Assembly: GCA_040752675.1 (NCBI GenBank)
Contig: JBFMGF010000054.1
Location: 40,001-72,155, forward strand
DNA: 32,155 nt
Direction: 5' to 3'
From: Acidobacteriota bacterium
Lineage (GTDB): Bacteria > Acidobacteriota > Polarisedimenticolia > JBFMGF01
The notes beneath the pieces are model-generated. The model was given only the letters and a program-made list of their open reading frames with translations, searched no databases and was not told the DNA's origin. Position numbers and translations under genes: made by a program. Positions 1 through 8,444 of the stretch are shown piece after piece. The first letter of the stretch is position 1. Each line of letters starts with the position of its first letter.

Positions 1-855
1 GCTCTGAAATTCGCCCTCGTCCATGTGGAGGAATCTTCCGATATCGTGGAATGTGACATCGCCCTCGCCGATGAGAAATCCCTTGATCTCACCGAGATAA
101 CTCGGGGGATAGACAAGCCCCGGCCTTGAAAGCTCCTCTTTCTTAATGTTAAAAAGGGAGTAGGAGAGCCTCTCCGTGACCATGTAACCATCAATGATCT
201 CCGCAGGCCAGGTGGCCCACCAGGCCACAAAGGCGTTCCTTAGATTGAAATCCGAGAAGATGTTCCAGAGCGCTTTCGATTTTCTGAAAGCGCTCGATAT
301 TGGGACCTTCCGGCCAGATGCGGTGTCGATGACGAGAAAGTCGTTTATGCCATGCTTGTCGGGCATCTTTCCCGTGGCTATCGTCGTCCAGAGAAGCGGA
401 GAAAGCATCGGCTGCGTAGATTTCAGATTCGCGCGGAAACCGTTCTTGATGAGAGCATTCAGATTGGGGAGCTTGCCCTTCTCCAGCATCGGATCGATGA
501 TGAACCAGTCCGCCGCATCCCAGCCAATGAGGAAAAGGCGCAGTTTCGTATCCTTTCTTTTCTCCTCCACTTGCTTGTAAATCTCCAGGTCTGAGAGAGC
601 TGTGGGAGGGATTAAACCATGTTCTATGATTGCCTGTGTATCCACGGTCTCCGCCGGGACTTTTCTTACTCCATGAAAAAAGGGGATCTTGAAATGCAGT
701 CCTTCTCCGTAGGTCGAGGAAGGATGCGACCGGGTCAGTCTTGAATAGACATTACCTGTTTGCCCGGATGGGATGAAGAAGATGGAATCGATTATCGCAA
801 AGAGTAGCACGACGGCGATTGCGCCGAAGATAAGGAATTTCTTTTTTATGGACAT
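1..855 (-). CDS. Membrane-anchored SPFH-like/AlkP-superfamily phosphodiesterase, 3'-truncated by window edge
   Basis: The reading frame is open from the ATG at 855 to base 1 (285 codons), so the C-terminus lies outside the window. The N-terminus has a basic start (MSIKKK) and one hydrophobic segment (about residues 6-27), then an SPFH-type opening with IPSGQTGNVYS and GEGLHFKIPFF (about 28-62). The phosphodiesterase domain begins near residue 108: LIGWDAADW supplies the first metal ligand (D113), and SPLLWTTIATG places a Ser (S152) where nucleotide pyrophosphatases have the Thr nucleophile; HGINDF follows. It is a paralogue of the genes at 1851-4340 and 17597-20524, but its N-terminal part is about 80 residues shorter, so most of the SPFH-like domain is missing. 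It lies 52 bases downstream of the regulatory-domain TPR gene and is probably co-transcribed with it. No clear ribosome binding site is seen. The substrate is unknown; the catalytic domain probably faces the periplasm (inferred from the anchor). Confidence 0.85.
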   Translation of the reverse strand, partial: MSIKKKFLIFGAIAVVLLFAIIDSIFFIPSGQTGNVYSRLTRSHPSSTYGEGLHFKIPFFHGVRKVPAETVDTQAIIEHGLIPPTALSDLEIYKQVEEKRKDTKLRLFLIGWDAADWFIIDPMLEKGKLPNLNALIKNGFRANLKSTQPMLSPLLWTTIATGKMPDKHGINDFLVIDTASGRKVPISSAFRKSKALWNIFSDFNLRNAFVAWWATWPAEIIDGYMVTERLSYSLFNIKKEELSRPGLVYPPSYLGEIKGFLIGEGDVTFHDIGRFLHMDEGEFQS

Positions 856-907
856 ACAGGCAATCAGACCAAAAAGTCGTTCAGATACATATACACAAAC
901 AAGCGGA

Positions 908-1870
908 TCATTTCACGGAGCCGAAGGCTTCTACCAGTTGCTTTGCCATTTCAACGTCTTCGCCACCTTCAGGAGTCAGTTCCACATACTTCTTCAACGC
1001 CTCGATTGCAGCAGGAATGTCTCCGGTCTGCACCAGGGAGAGCCCGAGGATCCTGTAGCTTTCACCGTATCCCGGATTGATCTCAATGGCTTTTCTGGAA
1101 TAGTTAATAGCCTCGGTGTAGTTGCTGTCGTTGTAATAGATGACACTCAACCTATTCGCAATCTCAAAAGAATCGCTCCTGATGGAAAGATATCTCTTAA
1201 AATAATCCAGAGCCTTTTTCTTCTCTCCGGCCTTGAAAGCGGTCATTCCTATGTAGTAGAGGGAACCTTCGTGCCCAGGCTGAAGGGAAAGAACGGTTTC
1301 AAAGCCCTCGCATGCGCCCGGGTAGTCCTTCATATTATACTTGATCAGGGCGCTCAGGAAATGGGCCTGCCACATATCGCTCTTTTCGGAGATGGCCTCG
1401 TTAAGGAGTGGAAGAGCCTCAGCATATTTTCTTTTCTTGAAGAGATCATTGGCTCTATTGAAATTGACGACATGCTTTTCCCCACCTTCCATCTTTCGAG
1501 CCCAGGATTCGGCGCTCTGAAGAGTGAAATTCTGCGTCAAACTGAACCCTGCCCTGATCTTGATCTCACCCTGGGTCTTGACGTAGTCCTGCTTTTCTAT
1601 GCTGAACGTGAAGAGATCCGGCGGAAGACCTATAAAAGAATAAAACCCTTTCTCGTCGGTGATTCTCGTCAGCTTGACGATGCTCTTCACCTTTGACTGC
1701 ATCGTGATTGTGGCATTTTCGAGGGGATGCCCCTCTTCATCTTTCACTATTCCCTTCAATGTTCCCGTTACCGATCCGCAATAGAGATAATAGACTGATA
1801 GAAAGCTCATGAGGAACACGAGGACGAAAATCCTGCTAAAGGTTCCCCTTCTAATCGATCGTTTCATCAT
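908..1870 (-). CDS. Secreted carboxypeptidase-regulatory-like domain + TPR protein
   Basis: 320 residues. An N-terminal signal or anchor (basic MMKRSIRRGTFSR, then a hydrophobic stretch to about residue 32) leads into a carboxypeptidase-regulatory-like beta-sandwich (about 35-118), recognisable from GTLKGIVKDEEGHPLENATI and the GFYSFIGLPPDLFTFSI strand pair. TPR helices fill about 135-310 (for example AINYSRKAIEINPGYGESYR). The start at 1870 is supported by an AAAGGA ribosome binding site at 1878-1883 with a 7-base spacer. The first 20 bases overlap the end of the upstream phosphodiesterase gene, which suggests translational coupling. The domain order is the same as in the proteins at 8445-9662 and 10431-11675. 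It is probably a periplasmic or membrane-tethered scaffold that binds partners through its TPRs; no enzymatic motif is visible. Confidence 0.85.
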   Translation of the reverse strand: MMKRSIRRGTFSRIFVLVFLMSFLSVYYLYCGSVTGTLKGIVKDEEGHPLENATITMQSKVKSIVKLTRITDEKGFYSFIGLPPDLFTFSIEKQDYVKTQGEIKIRAGFSLTQNFTLQSAESWARKMEGGEKHVVNFNRANDLFKKRKYAEALPLLNEAISEKSDMWQAHFLSALIKYNMKDYPGACEGFETVLSLQPGHEGSLYYIGMTAFKAGEKKKALDYFKRYLSIRSDSFEIANRLSVIYYNDSNYTEAINYSRKAIEINPGYGESYRILGLSLVQTGDIPAAIEALKKYVELTPEGGEDVEMAKQLVEAFGSVK

Positions 1871-4340
1871 TTTTTATTCCTTTCAAATTCCTTCTGATCT
1901 CTTGCTGCTGAGGGTCAATCCGCAAGGATCTCTCCCAGAATTCGATCGCCTTCTGGACGTTTCCAAGATTATATTCACAGAGGGCCAGATTGTTCAAGGC
2001 GATCGTCGATTCCGGCTTGAGAGACAGAGCTCTTGAGAAAGATATGCTTGCTTCTTGATACCGACCCTCTCTGGCAAGAACAGTGCCGAGGTTTACGTTC
2101 AGCAGATAGGAATCGGGCATTCCCTCCATACCCTTCTTCAGGACATTCTTGCTTCTCTCGCGTTGCCCCTTCTCCTCCAGAACGACGGCGAATCTAACTA
2201 TCTCCATCTCTCTTTCCTGGGCAGACATGATGGCGGCAGCCTGAAAGAAATACTCTTCTGCCTTATCGTACTCCTTCTTTGAAAAGTGAAGGCTGCTCAG
2301 ATTGTACAGAGCCGTATGGGATCGGGGGTCGATTTCAAGGGCTTTATGAAAAGATTTGATGGCATCTTCGATCTTCCCCTCATTTTTCAGGACGATTCCT
2401 TGATTATTGTAATAAGCGGCCGTTCTTGTATCCCCGGCATCGCTTTCTGAGCGACTGGCATGCGTGGGTTGAGGAGCCATTCCCTTCCTGGAGGAGGCAC
2501 CATCCGATATGTACCCGAGGGCCTTCAGGGAGGCGATGAACTCTTCATCTACCTTCTCCTGCGATGCTGGTTCCACGAGAGGCTGCACAAGATCGTCGTA
2601 GTCAACAACTGCTTCTCCTCTCTCATGTCTTACCAGTGAGACTCCCATCCCCGATCCTTCTGGAAGTCCAAATATAGACAGGATGGTCGGCGCAACATCA
2701 TAGACGGATCCCAACAAAGCTCCATGCTTTTTATTCGTTCCTCCAATTGCCTCTCTGCCCGATGTCCCTTCTTCTCCTCCGGAAATGAGCATCATGGCTT
2801 TATCGCTATGCCAGAACGAGGCCGTATCCGTGTAAACGGATGATATCTCGTAAGGTCTGTCGTCGCCTTTCTTGAAACCATGATCGGAGACGATGATCAT
2901 GAAAGTCTCCGAATCCATTCTCTTTATGTAGTCGCCGATCAGCAGATCCATATACTCGTAAAATCTTTCCACGGCATCGCGGTATCTCTCGAAATCATCC
3001 TTTTGAATATGATCTCTTCTGGGAGGAGCATATGCCATGAAGAGGTGAGAGACAAGGTCCACACCCTCGTAGTAAACCGCATTGAAGTCCGGTCTGTATT
3101 TATCGTAAAGGTATAGATTGATCCTGTGAATGGAATTGGTGGATGCGATGATGCTGGCCAATCCCTTAACCGGGACCCTGAATTTTCCTTCTCCGGGTCC
3201 GGACATCACCTTGATATAGTCTTCTTCAGTAATATGAATAAATCTCTTAACTTCATCATAAGTCACGGAACGAAAGTCTCGAAGCATGCCCTTTACAGCA
3301 GATTCTTCATCTTGCGGAATGACCGTGCCGCTGGCTTCTCTGCCCGCTGAGCCAAACAGCGCCGAGACCAGACTATCGGAGACCATGTATCCATCGATCC
3401 TCTCGGCAGGGGTCGTCACCCACCACCCCACGACGCCTGATTTCAAGCCGAGAGCATTGAAGATCGTCCACAGTGCCGGTGCTTTCCTGTTGGAGCTGTG
3501 CACGGGGACTTTCTTGCCCGATTCAGGGTCGAGGGAGAGAAAATCGAGTATGCCATGTCTGAGGGGAGGCATTCCTGTCGCTATCGACGTCCAGATGATG
3601 GGGGAGATTATCGGTTTGATGGTCTCGATCTCGCCAAAAGCGGCACTACTTGCAAGAATCGAAATGTTTTTAAGCTTTCCCATTCCGATGAGGGAATTCA
3701 TGATATCGAAATCGGCTCCATCGATCCCGATCAAGAGAACCTTTTTCTTCTTGATGAGCTTCTTAAGTCTCGAGATCTCTTCTATCCTCTTCCGATCAGC
3801 GGAGAAATCGACGTTTGAGAGGGAGATGCTTTTTATCGAGATCCCCTGTGCATCCAGGATCTTGAACAGTGCAGGATAGAGCAATTTCTGAAAATCCTGC
3901 TCACTTCCTGAGGACAGATAATCGACGACAGGACATTCCAGAAACGAATCACGGACGGCAGCAGATATGGCCTGAATGATCATCTCCTGTCCGGAAGCTC
4001 CGGGTCCAGGCTGACGCGATAGAAACCCCTCAATAAACCCTGATCTTAAAGCGGCCGATGTCCTGACATCTACGGCCCCGCGAACTCCTTCCCGCGACGT
4101 GACGGCAATATGCTTCGCCTCGGCATACTGATTGAGATTTATCCTCTCGCTGGATGTCAGGAAAGGAATCCGCCAGAAGATTCTCGAATCCTTCAATGAA
4201 ATCCACTTTCCAGATGAGTCCCGGATTATGGAAACTGCATCTTTTCCGTTGAATCCGATTCCTGAGATAAAAAAAAGTGCGGCGAGAACCAGTAAAGGAA
4301 TTAAAATAGCCAGAAGTTTCGTTTTGCCAGGATGAAGCAT
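1851..4340 (-). CDS. Membrane-anchored SPFH-like / AlkP-superfamily phosphodiesterase / TPR fusion
   Basis: 829 residues. One transmembrane segment (about 8-27) is followed by a divergent SPFH/band-7-like region (about 30-195), where FWRIPFLTSSERINL, the VDVRTSAALRS strand and a final GISIKSISLSNVDFS strand echo band-7 proteins. The AlkP-superfamily phosphodiesterase domain covers about 200-620. Visible metal and active-site residues are D207 (LLIGIDGAD), S246 (SPIIWTSIATG, at the nucleophile position), D428 and H432 (YYEGVDLVSHLF), D486-H487 (IVSDHGF) and H511 (FWHSDK). The domain ends with SLKALGYIS. After a Ser/Pro-rich linker, TPRs run from about 640 to 825. The ATG at 4340 has no strong ribosome binding site. 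The 3' end overlaps the next TPR gene by 20 bases. A promoter-like pair lies at 4428-4455. The combination of domains is directly visible; substrate and partners are unknown. Confidence 0.88.
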   Translation of the reverse strand: MLHPGKTKLLAILIPLLVLAALFFISGIGFNGKDAVSIIRDSSGKWISLKDSRIFWRIPFLTSSERINLNQYAEAKHIAVTSREGVRGAVDVRTSAALRSGFIEGFLSRQPGPGASGQEMIIQAISAAVRDSFLECPVVDYLSSGSEQDFQKLLYPALFKILDAQGISIKSISLSNVDFSADRKRIEEISRLKKLIKKKKVLLIGIDGADFDIMNSLIGMGKLKNISILASSAAFGEIETIKPIISPIIWTSIATGMPPLRHGILDFLSLDPESGKKVPVHSSNRKAPALWTIFNALGLKSGVVGWWVTTPAERIDGYMVSDSLVSALFGSAGREASGTVIPQDEESAVKGMLRDFRSVTYDEVKRFIHITEEDYIKVMSGPGEGKFRVPVKGLASIIASTNSIHRINLYLYDKYRPDFNAVYYEGVDLVSHLFMAYAPPRRDHIQKDDFERYRDAVERFYEYMDLLIGDYIKRMDSETFMIIVSDHGFKKGDDRPYEISSVYTDTASFWHSDKAMMLISGGEEGTSGREAIGGTNKKHGALLGSVYDVAPTILSIFGLPEGSGMGVSLVRHERGEAVVDYDDLVQPLVEPASQEKVDEEFIASLKALGYISDGASSRKGMAPQPTHASRSESDAGDTRTAAYYNNQGIVLKNEGKIEDAIKSFHKALEIDPRSHTALYNLSSLHFSKKEYDKAEEYFFQAAAIMSAQEREMEIVRFAVVLEEKGQRERSKNVLKKGMEGMPDSYLLNVNLGTVLAREGRYQEASISFSRALSLKPESTIALNNLALCEYNLGNVQKAIEFWERSLRIDPQQQEIRRNLKGIKNDETID

Positions 4341-4427
4341 TGCTGGTGATAATGATGAATTATTTTCTACAAATGATGATTTGATGGATGCTTATTATTT
4401 TTCTCGCTCACCGTTCATTTACCCTTC

Positions 4428-4455
4428 ATTATATTACCATATCCCGCACATTCAA
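4428..4455 (-). promoter_or_regulatory. Sigma70-type promoter for the SPFH-phosphodiesterase operon
   Basis: On the minus strand TTGAAT (4455-4450), a 16-base spacer and a perfect TATAAT (4433-4428) precede the gene starting at 4340. The predicted start would be near 4421, giving a leader of about 80 bases. It is read from consensus only and lies between the terminator of the upstream receptor gene and the operon's first ATG, which is where a promoter is expected. Confidence 0.55.
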
Positions 4456-4498
4456 AGATGATCAAGCGTAAGGAGAAAATTGCATGTCGGGCAGAAAT

Positions 4499-4524
4499 AA
4501 AAAAGGGGGCGTGAGAACGCCCCC
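4499..4524 (-). terminator. Rho-independent terminator of the 4552-7278 receptor gene
   Basis: On the minus strand a perfect 8-bp GC-rich stem, GGGGGCGT/ACGCCCCC with a 4-base loop (4505-4524), is followed by a run of six T. It lies 27 bases after the stop codon of the receptor gene, so it ends the 8038-to-4552 transcription unit and insulates the next operon. Confidence 0.9.
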
Positions 4525-4551
4525 GTTCGTGCTGTGAACTGATATCTGGAA

Positions 4552-7278
4552 TTAGAACTTGAGCAGCATTCCAAGCCTGAGTTGTCTTGGAGTCTGATAA
4601 ACGGTGTATCTGCCGAATGAAGAGTGGACAGAGCCCGTGTAGGTGATCTCCGTTGGATTTCCGCCGTAAGCATTGTACGAGGTCGCATTGTACCTTGAGT
4701 AAACAGATATCGGTTTCTGCTTGTCGAGAACATTGAGAATATCGAGGTAGAACTCAACTTCCGTCTTGGCGCCAAGTTTGAAAATCTTGGACAGCTCAAG
4801 ATCGAGAGTGAAATTCCGCGGCAGCTCTCTGCTCCCTCTCGGCTCATTGTAATAGACCGACCCTCTCAAACCAGCAGGTCCTAAGTTTCTGACATAGATG
4901 ACGGGCGTCCATGGAACACCTGACTGATACTGGAAGATACCCCCGACTCTGATATCCCAGGGGAGATACAGACTGCCAGCAAGTTTGAGCTGATGGGTCA
5001 GATCATAAGGCATTTTTCCATACCTGTTATGAACGGATAGAGAGGTATCACCATAGGAATCGAGCTGCGAATTGGAGATCCATCCTTCCGTCTTAGAATA
5101 GGTGTAGTTGGCTGCGATGTCCCAGTTCGAGGTTCCCTTGGTCTTCATATACGAGAGCATGATCGCCTTGTATTCCCTCATCTTTCCTGGAACATTGTCG
5201 ATATGGTAGTTCCCATCATTGATGAGATTGTCTGCCACTCCATCGCCATCAACATCGAATTCCACGTTATCAAGATCTTCAATCCCTCTCTTCTGATAGG
5301 CCCAGATGAGATTGGTCCTCAGAACCTGGTTATCTGTTATCTTCCAGTCGTATCCTGCGGTGAACTCATCCGTGTAAGTCGGCTTCAGGTCGGGGCTGAC
5401 GGTATGGTTGGCTCCTGTTGTATAATAATAAATCGGATACCAGTAGTCAGGATAGCCAACATAGTAATACCAGGTATGAGTTACGGGATCGACTACATTC
5501 AGATCCGCAGCCACATAATCGGATATCAGATCGTAATACCGCGAGGCTGATGCATGAATCTTATTGCCTTTGAGATCCCATGAAAATCCGATTCTTGGAG
5601 CAATCTGATCTGCAAAGCCGAAGTCCACGACCGTATCACCAAGATTGTTTTCCAGTTTTTGCTGATCGAATCTCAAGCCAAGGTTCAGCGTGATATTGGG
5701 CGCCAGCTCCCAATCATCCTGGATGTAGAAAGCATAATATTTTGGCTTGGTCACCAGTTGCCCAGGCTGATTGGTCAGCACGAGCGCCATATCGCCCAAT
5801 TCGAAGTCTGGTGCATCGACATCCAGAGGTGCGGCACCATAGGTGAAGTAAGAAACGCCCGTACCGATCCCGTAATAGTTATCCAAGACTTTGTTTTCGA
5901 GCTGGACGGATTCAACTCCGAACTTGAAGTTGTGCGTGCCGAGATTGGTGTCCTCGATATAGTTAAGGGCGACTCTCAGATCGTCTCTGTTCCTATCGGA
6001 CATATAGGTTTCGAAGTTTCCGCCATAGTAGTAGAGCCCGTTATGGACAAATGTGGGCATCGGGGAGCCATCGCTTCTGGTCGTTGTCTGAGGAACGAAA
6101 TCTATGTTCCCTCTGTACCTGGAATAGAAGGCTTCCAGAGAGAATTTCTTGGAGAAAATGCTATGCCATCTCAGGTTCCAGAAGTAACCGCCCTGGATCT
6201 GAGTTTGATCTGCTTGAGGTGATACGTAAGAATAGTAGTATCTCGAGAAAGCGTTCGGGATGTCGATCGGATCTTCCTGGTAGGACCAATCGATTCTGTT
6301 CGTCTCATTGATCTGCCATGTCAGCTTTCCAAAGAGATACCTTCCGTTGTAATTGCTTTTGGACTCTGTGGCATTCCCCAGCCAGTCCAGTCTCTGGTAA
6401 TCCTGGTACCTGTCCCTCTTCTCATAGCCCAGGTAGAACCAGAGGCGGTCTTTCCAGATGGGCCCGCCGAAAGTCAAAGCTGGCCTTGTTTCTGTGCTAC
6501 GGACTCCAGCCGGCTTACCCGGATCTCCATTGGAGTTCCAATCTGTGTCCTGCATTTCAACTCTCAGCGTTCCCTCGAATTCGTTGGTTCCCGACTTCGT
6601 GATCAGGTTGGCAACGGCACCTGTTGCTCTTCCATATTCCGCTTTGAAAGCGCCGGTCTGGACTTCCCACTGGTCGATGAGGTCGAAGTTGATCATGGAA
6701 CCCCATGTCTGCGTCCTGGGATCCGTTGTGTCGGTACCATCGATGAGGTAGAGGTTGTCATAAGCGGATTGCCCTTTAACATTCGGGTTATTCCCGGCAA
6801 CTACACCTGGCAACAGGTTCATGACCTCCTGGAACGTCCTGGCATTTGGCAAGTTGTCCATGAAACTGTAATCAACATTCTCCGCGATCGTGGCATCCTT
6901 CACGTCAATGAGCGGTCTATCGCCATAGACAGTGACCTGCTCCTGGACACCCTTGGGAAGCACAACGGTTATGGTCGTGTTGCCACCCAGGCGGACTCCA
7001 ACCTTCTGCTTTTCAATTACGAAGTAACCGGGTATCTGGACTTTGATATCGTAGTCATCGGGTGGAAGCAGAATGAAGCGTGCCACTCCATCAGCATCCG
7101 TGATGATTGCTCGCCCTGTTGGCAACTTGCTACTCGTAACCGATACGGTTGCACCCGGAAGCGCCGCATTGGCCTCATCCGTAACCGTGACCGTCAGTTT
7201 TCCTGTCGTCTCATCTGCCGGGACAAAGGCAAATGATAACAGGAAAATTGAAACTATTGTTATTAGAAATTTTTTCAT
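4552..7278 (-). CDS. TonB-receptor-like outer-membrane protein with N-terminal carboxypeptidase-regulatory-like domain
   Basis: 908 residues. The signal peptide is MKKFLITIVSIFLLSFAFVPA. A carboxypeptidase-regulatory-like beta-sandwich follows (about 27-110; GKLTVTVTDEANAALPGATV). Next is a TonB-type plug (about 115-235) with QEVMNLLPGV, LYLIDGTDTTDP and the GAFKAEYGRATGAVANLITK strand that ends plug domains. The rest is a long barrel rich in alternating aromatics, ending in LRLGMLLKF with the terminal Phe typical of barrel-assembly signals. Loop residues near 675-683 (DVDGDGVAD) form a calcium-loop-like Asp motif. The start is fixed by GGGAGG upstream of the ATG. I see no clear TonB box, so energised transport is uncertain; Oar-like surface proteins have the same layout. 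The substrate cannot be told, and no SusD-like partner is present. Confidence 0.88.
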   Translation of the reverse strand: MKKFLITIVSIFLLSFAFVPADETTGKLTVTVTDEANAALPGATVSVTSSKLPTGRAIITDADGVARFILLPPDDYDIKVQIPGYFVIEKQKVGVRLGGNTTITVVLPKGVQEQVTVYGDRPLIDVKDATIAENVDYSFMDNLPNARTFQEVMNLLPGVVAGNNPNVKGQSAYDNLYLIDGTDTTDPRTQTWGSMINFDLIDQWEVQTGAFKAEYGRATGAVANLITKSGTNEFEGTLRVEMQDTDWNSNGDPGKPAGVRSTETRPALTFGGPIWKDRLWFYLGYEKRDRYQDYQRLDWLGNATESKSNYNGRYLFGKLTWQINETNRIDWSYQEDPIDIPNAFSRYYYSYVSPQADQTQIQGGYFWNLRWHSIFSKKFSLEAFYSRYRGNIDFVPQTTTRSDGSPMPTFVHNGLYYYGGNFETYMSDRNRDDLRVALNYIEDTNLGTHNFKFGVESVQLENKVLDNYYGIGTGVSYFTYGAAPLDVDAPDFELGDMALVLTNQPGQLVTKPKYYAFYIQDDWELAPNITLNLGLRFDQQKLENNLGDTVVDFGFADQIAPRIGFSWDLKGNKIHASASRYYDLISDYVAADLNVVDPVTHTWYYYVGYPDYWYPIYYYTTGANHTVSPDLKPTYTDEFTAGYDWKITDNQVLRTNLIWAYQKRGIEDLDNVEFDVDGDGVADNLINDGNYHIDNVPGKMREYKAIMLSYMKTKGTSNWDIAANYTYSKTEGWISNSQLDSYGDTSLSVHNRYGKMPYDLTHQLKLAGSLYLPWDIRVGGIFQYQSGVPWTPVIYVRNLGPAGLRGSVYYNEPRGSRELPRNFTLDLELSKIFKLGAKTEVEFYLDILNVLDKQKPISVYSRYNATSYNAYGGNPTEITYTGSVHSSFGRYTVYQTPRQLRLGMLLKF

Positions 7279-7405
7279 TACTTTTTCCTCCCATTTATAA
7301 TACTAAACAGGTTCATCCTATAGATTTTTCTTCTCCCTGCCCACCTCCTTTCATAAATCATTTGAAAACTACCTTTCTTTTTCATTTCTTTTTCATTGAA
7401 CATGT
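7279..7405 (-). other. Intergenic leader of the receptor gene with a 12-codon ORF overlapping its start
   Basis: On the minus strand a 12-codon reading frame (MNLFSIINGRKK, about 7316-7278) ends in TAA that overlaps the receptor ATG as TAATG, and it carries the receptor's GGGAGG site inside it. A near-perfect anti-SD match, AAAGGAGGTG, lies further upstream (about 7345-7354) without a start codon at usual spacing. No terminator follows the small barrel gene, so the receptor may be transcribed from the 8038 gene or from here. The meaning of the short frame is uncertain; it may be chance. Confidence 0.25.
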
Positions 7406-8038
7406 TTACTTTACACCGAACTGGATGGTCACTCCAATGGAGGCCTGGAGGTTCCTCGTGTTTCCATCCCACTGATATAGAACGGCATCAGCACTATCCC
7501 ATACCTTGTAGGTCAACCCTCTCAGATCGAACCGAAAAGCAATCCAGTCGTTGAAGAACTTCTTCACACCAACTCCATAATCGTACATGAAGCCCGAATC
7601 GTCATCGGATAATGCATCACTTTTCGTGCCATTTATCGAGAGGCTCCAATCACCCTCGACGTTTGCCATGCCGACTCCAACAGTGACATAGGGAACCCAT
7701 TTCTCGATTTCTGTTTCAAAATTCCAGAGAAAGTTCACTCCATAGGTCGCTAGGGTGTAATCGATTTCCTCTTTGTACTTATCTCCCCCGACGCTATAGT
7801 TGACAGGATACATGTTGCTTTCTGCAAGATCGTAATGAGCTTCCAATCCGATGTTCTTTGTGATGTTCCAAGCAAATCTCAGCCCCCCGATCATATCCTC
7901 ATTGGTGCTGAATTTGGAATCCCACTTCTCCCAGCCCCAGAAGGGACTCACATCAAAGCTCATTTCTTTCTGCTCGGCAAAGGCAAATGTTCCGGCCAGG
8001 AAAATTAAAAGCGGAATGAATAGAATGTTTTTTCTCAT
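7406..8038 (-). CDS. Small outer-membrane beta-barrel protein
   Basis: 210 residues. A clear signal peptide (MRKNILFIPLLIFLAGTFAFA) is followed by a compact barrel of alternating hydrophobic and polar strands, as in the OmpA/OmpW-like outer-membrane beta-barrel superfamily: FDVSPFWGWEKW, MIGGLRFAWNITKNIGLEAH, YVTVGVGMANVEG, YDYGVGVKKFFNDWIAFRFD and a C-terminal LQASIGVTIQFGVK. The WIAFRFDLRGL motif is common in this group. AGGAG about 9 bases before the ATG supports the start. No periplasmic peptidoglycan-binding domain is attached, so it is a stand-alone barrel. It precedes the large receptor on the same strand and may share its transcript. Its cargo or role is unknown. Confidence 0.8.
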   Translation of the reverse strand: MRKNILFIPLLIFLAGTFAFAEQKEMSFDVSPFWGWEKWDSKFSTNEDMIGGLRFAWNITKNIGLEAHYDLAESNMYPVNYSVGGDKYKEEIDYTLATYGVNFLWNFETEIEKWVPYVTVGVGMANVEGDWSLSINGTKSDALSDDDSGFMYDYGVGVKKFFNDWIAFRFDLRGLTYKVWDSADAVLYQWDGNTRNLQASIGVTIQFGVK

Positions 8039-8444
8039 CTCATTCTTCTCCTAAAGAAATTTTCAAAAAGAGTTAATGAAGATCCAAGTTGCCTGCTTCC
8101 TTAGATTCTTTTCTCTTGCATCACCCCCTCGCAGATTAATGTTGATTTTTCCCAAATGCAAACACATAGGCTCTTTTGATGCTTGAGCAATATCCGTACC
8201 ATGGCTTCTTATTAATATTGCTTTATATTTTCAATATGTTAGGCTGTGGAAATTTATCCTGATTCTGCGAAATATCCATTTTTATGGTTCTTATCCAATT
8301 TTTTGTTTATCTACAGCAGGGAATCAGTCATCCATAATTTCAGGATTCAAGACTCTTCGAGTTCTTCAGACAAATCTTTGTGCTCGCTGGCAACTCTTAT
8401 GCTATTATTAGCAATATCATTCGATGATATGGAGGATGCATTCC
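8039..8444. other. Divergent intergenic region between barrel gene and TPR operon
   Basis: About 400 AT-rich bases separate the divergent starts at 8038 and 8445. They must hold promoters for both sides, but I find only weak matches; on the minus strand TTGCAT, 17 bases, TAATCT is the best candidate for the barrel gene. A small perfect inverted repeat, TGCTA-TTAT-TAGCA (8400-8413), lies just before the GGAGG site of the plus gene and could form a short hairpin. Open frames here are not convincing as genes. Confidence 0.4.

Noticed and set aside
773-1696. 307-codon open frame on the plus strand
   Set aside because: It lies antisense to the regulatory-domain TPR gene, has no sensible domain content, and its reverse strand encodes clear TPRs.
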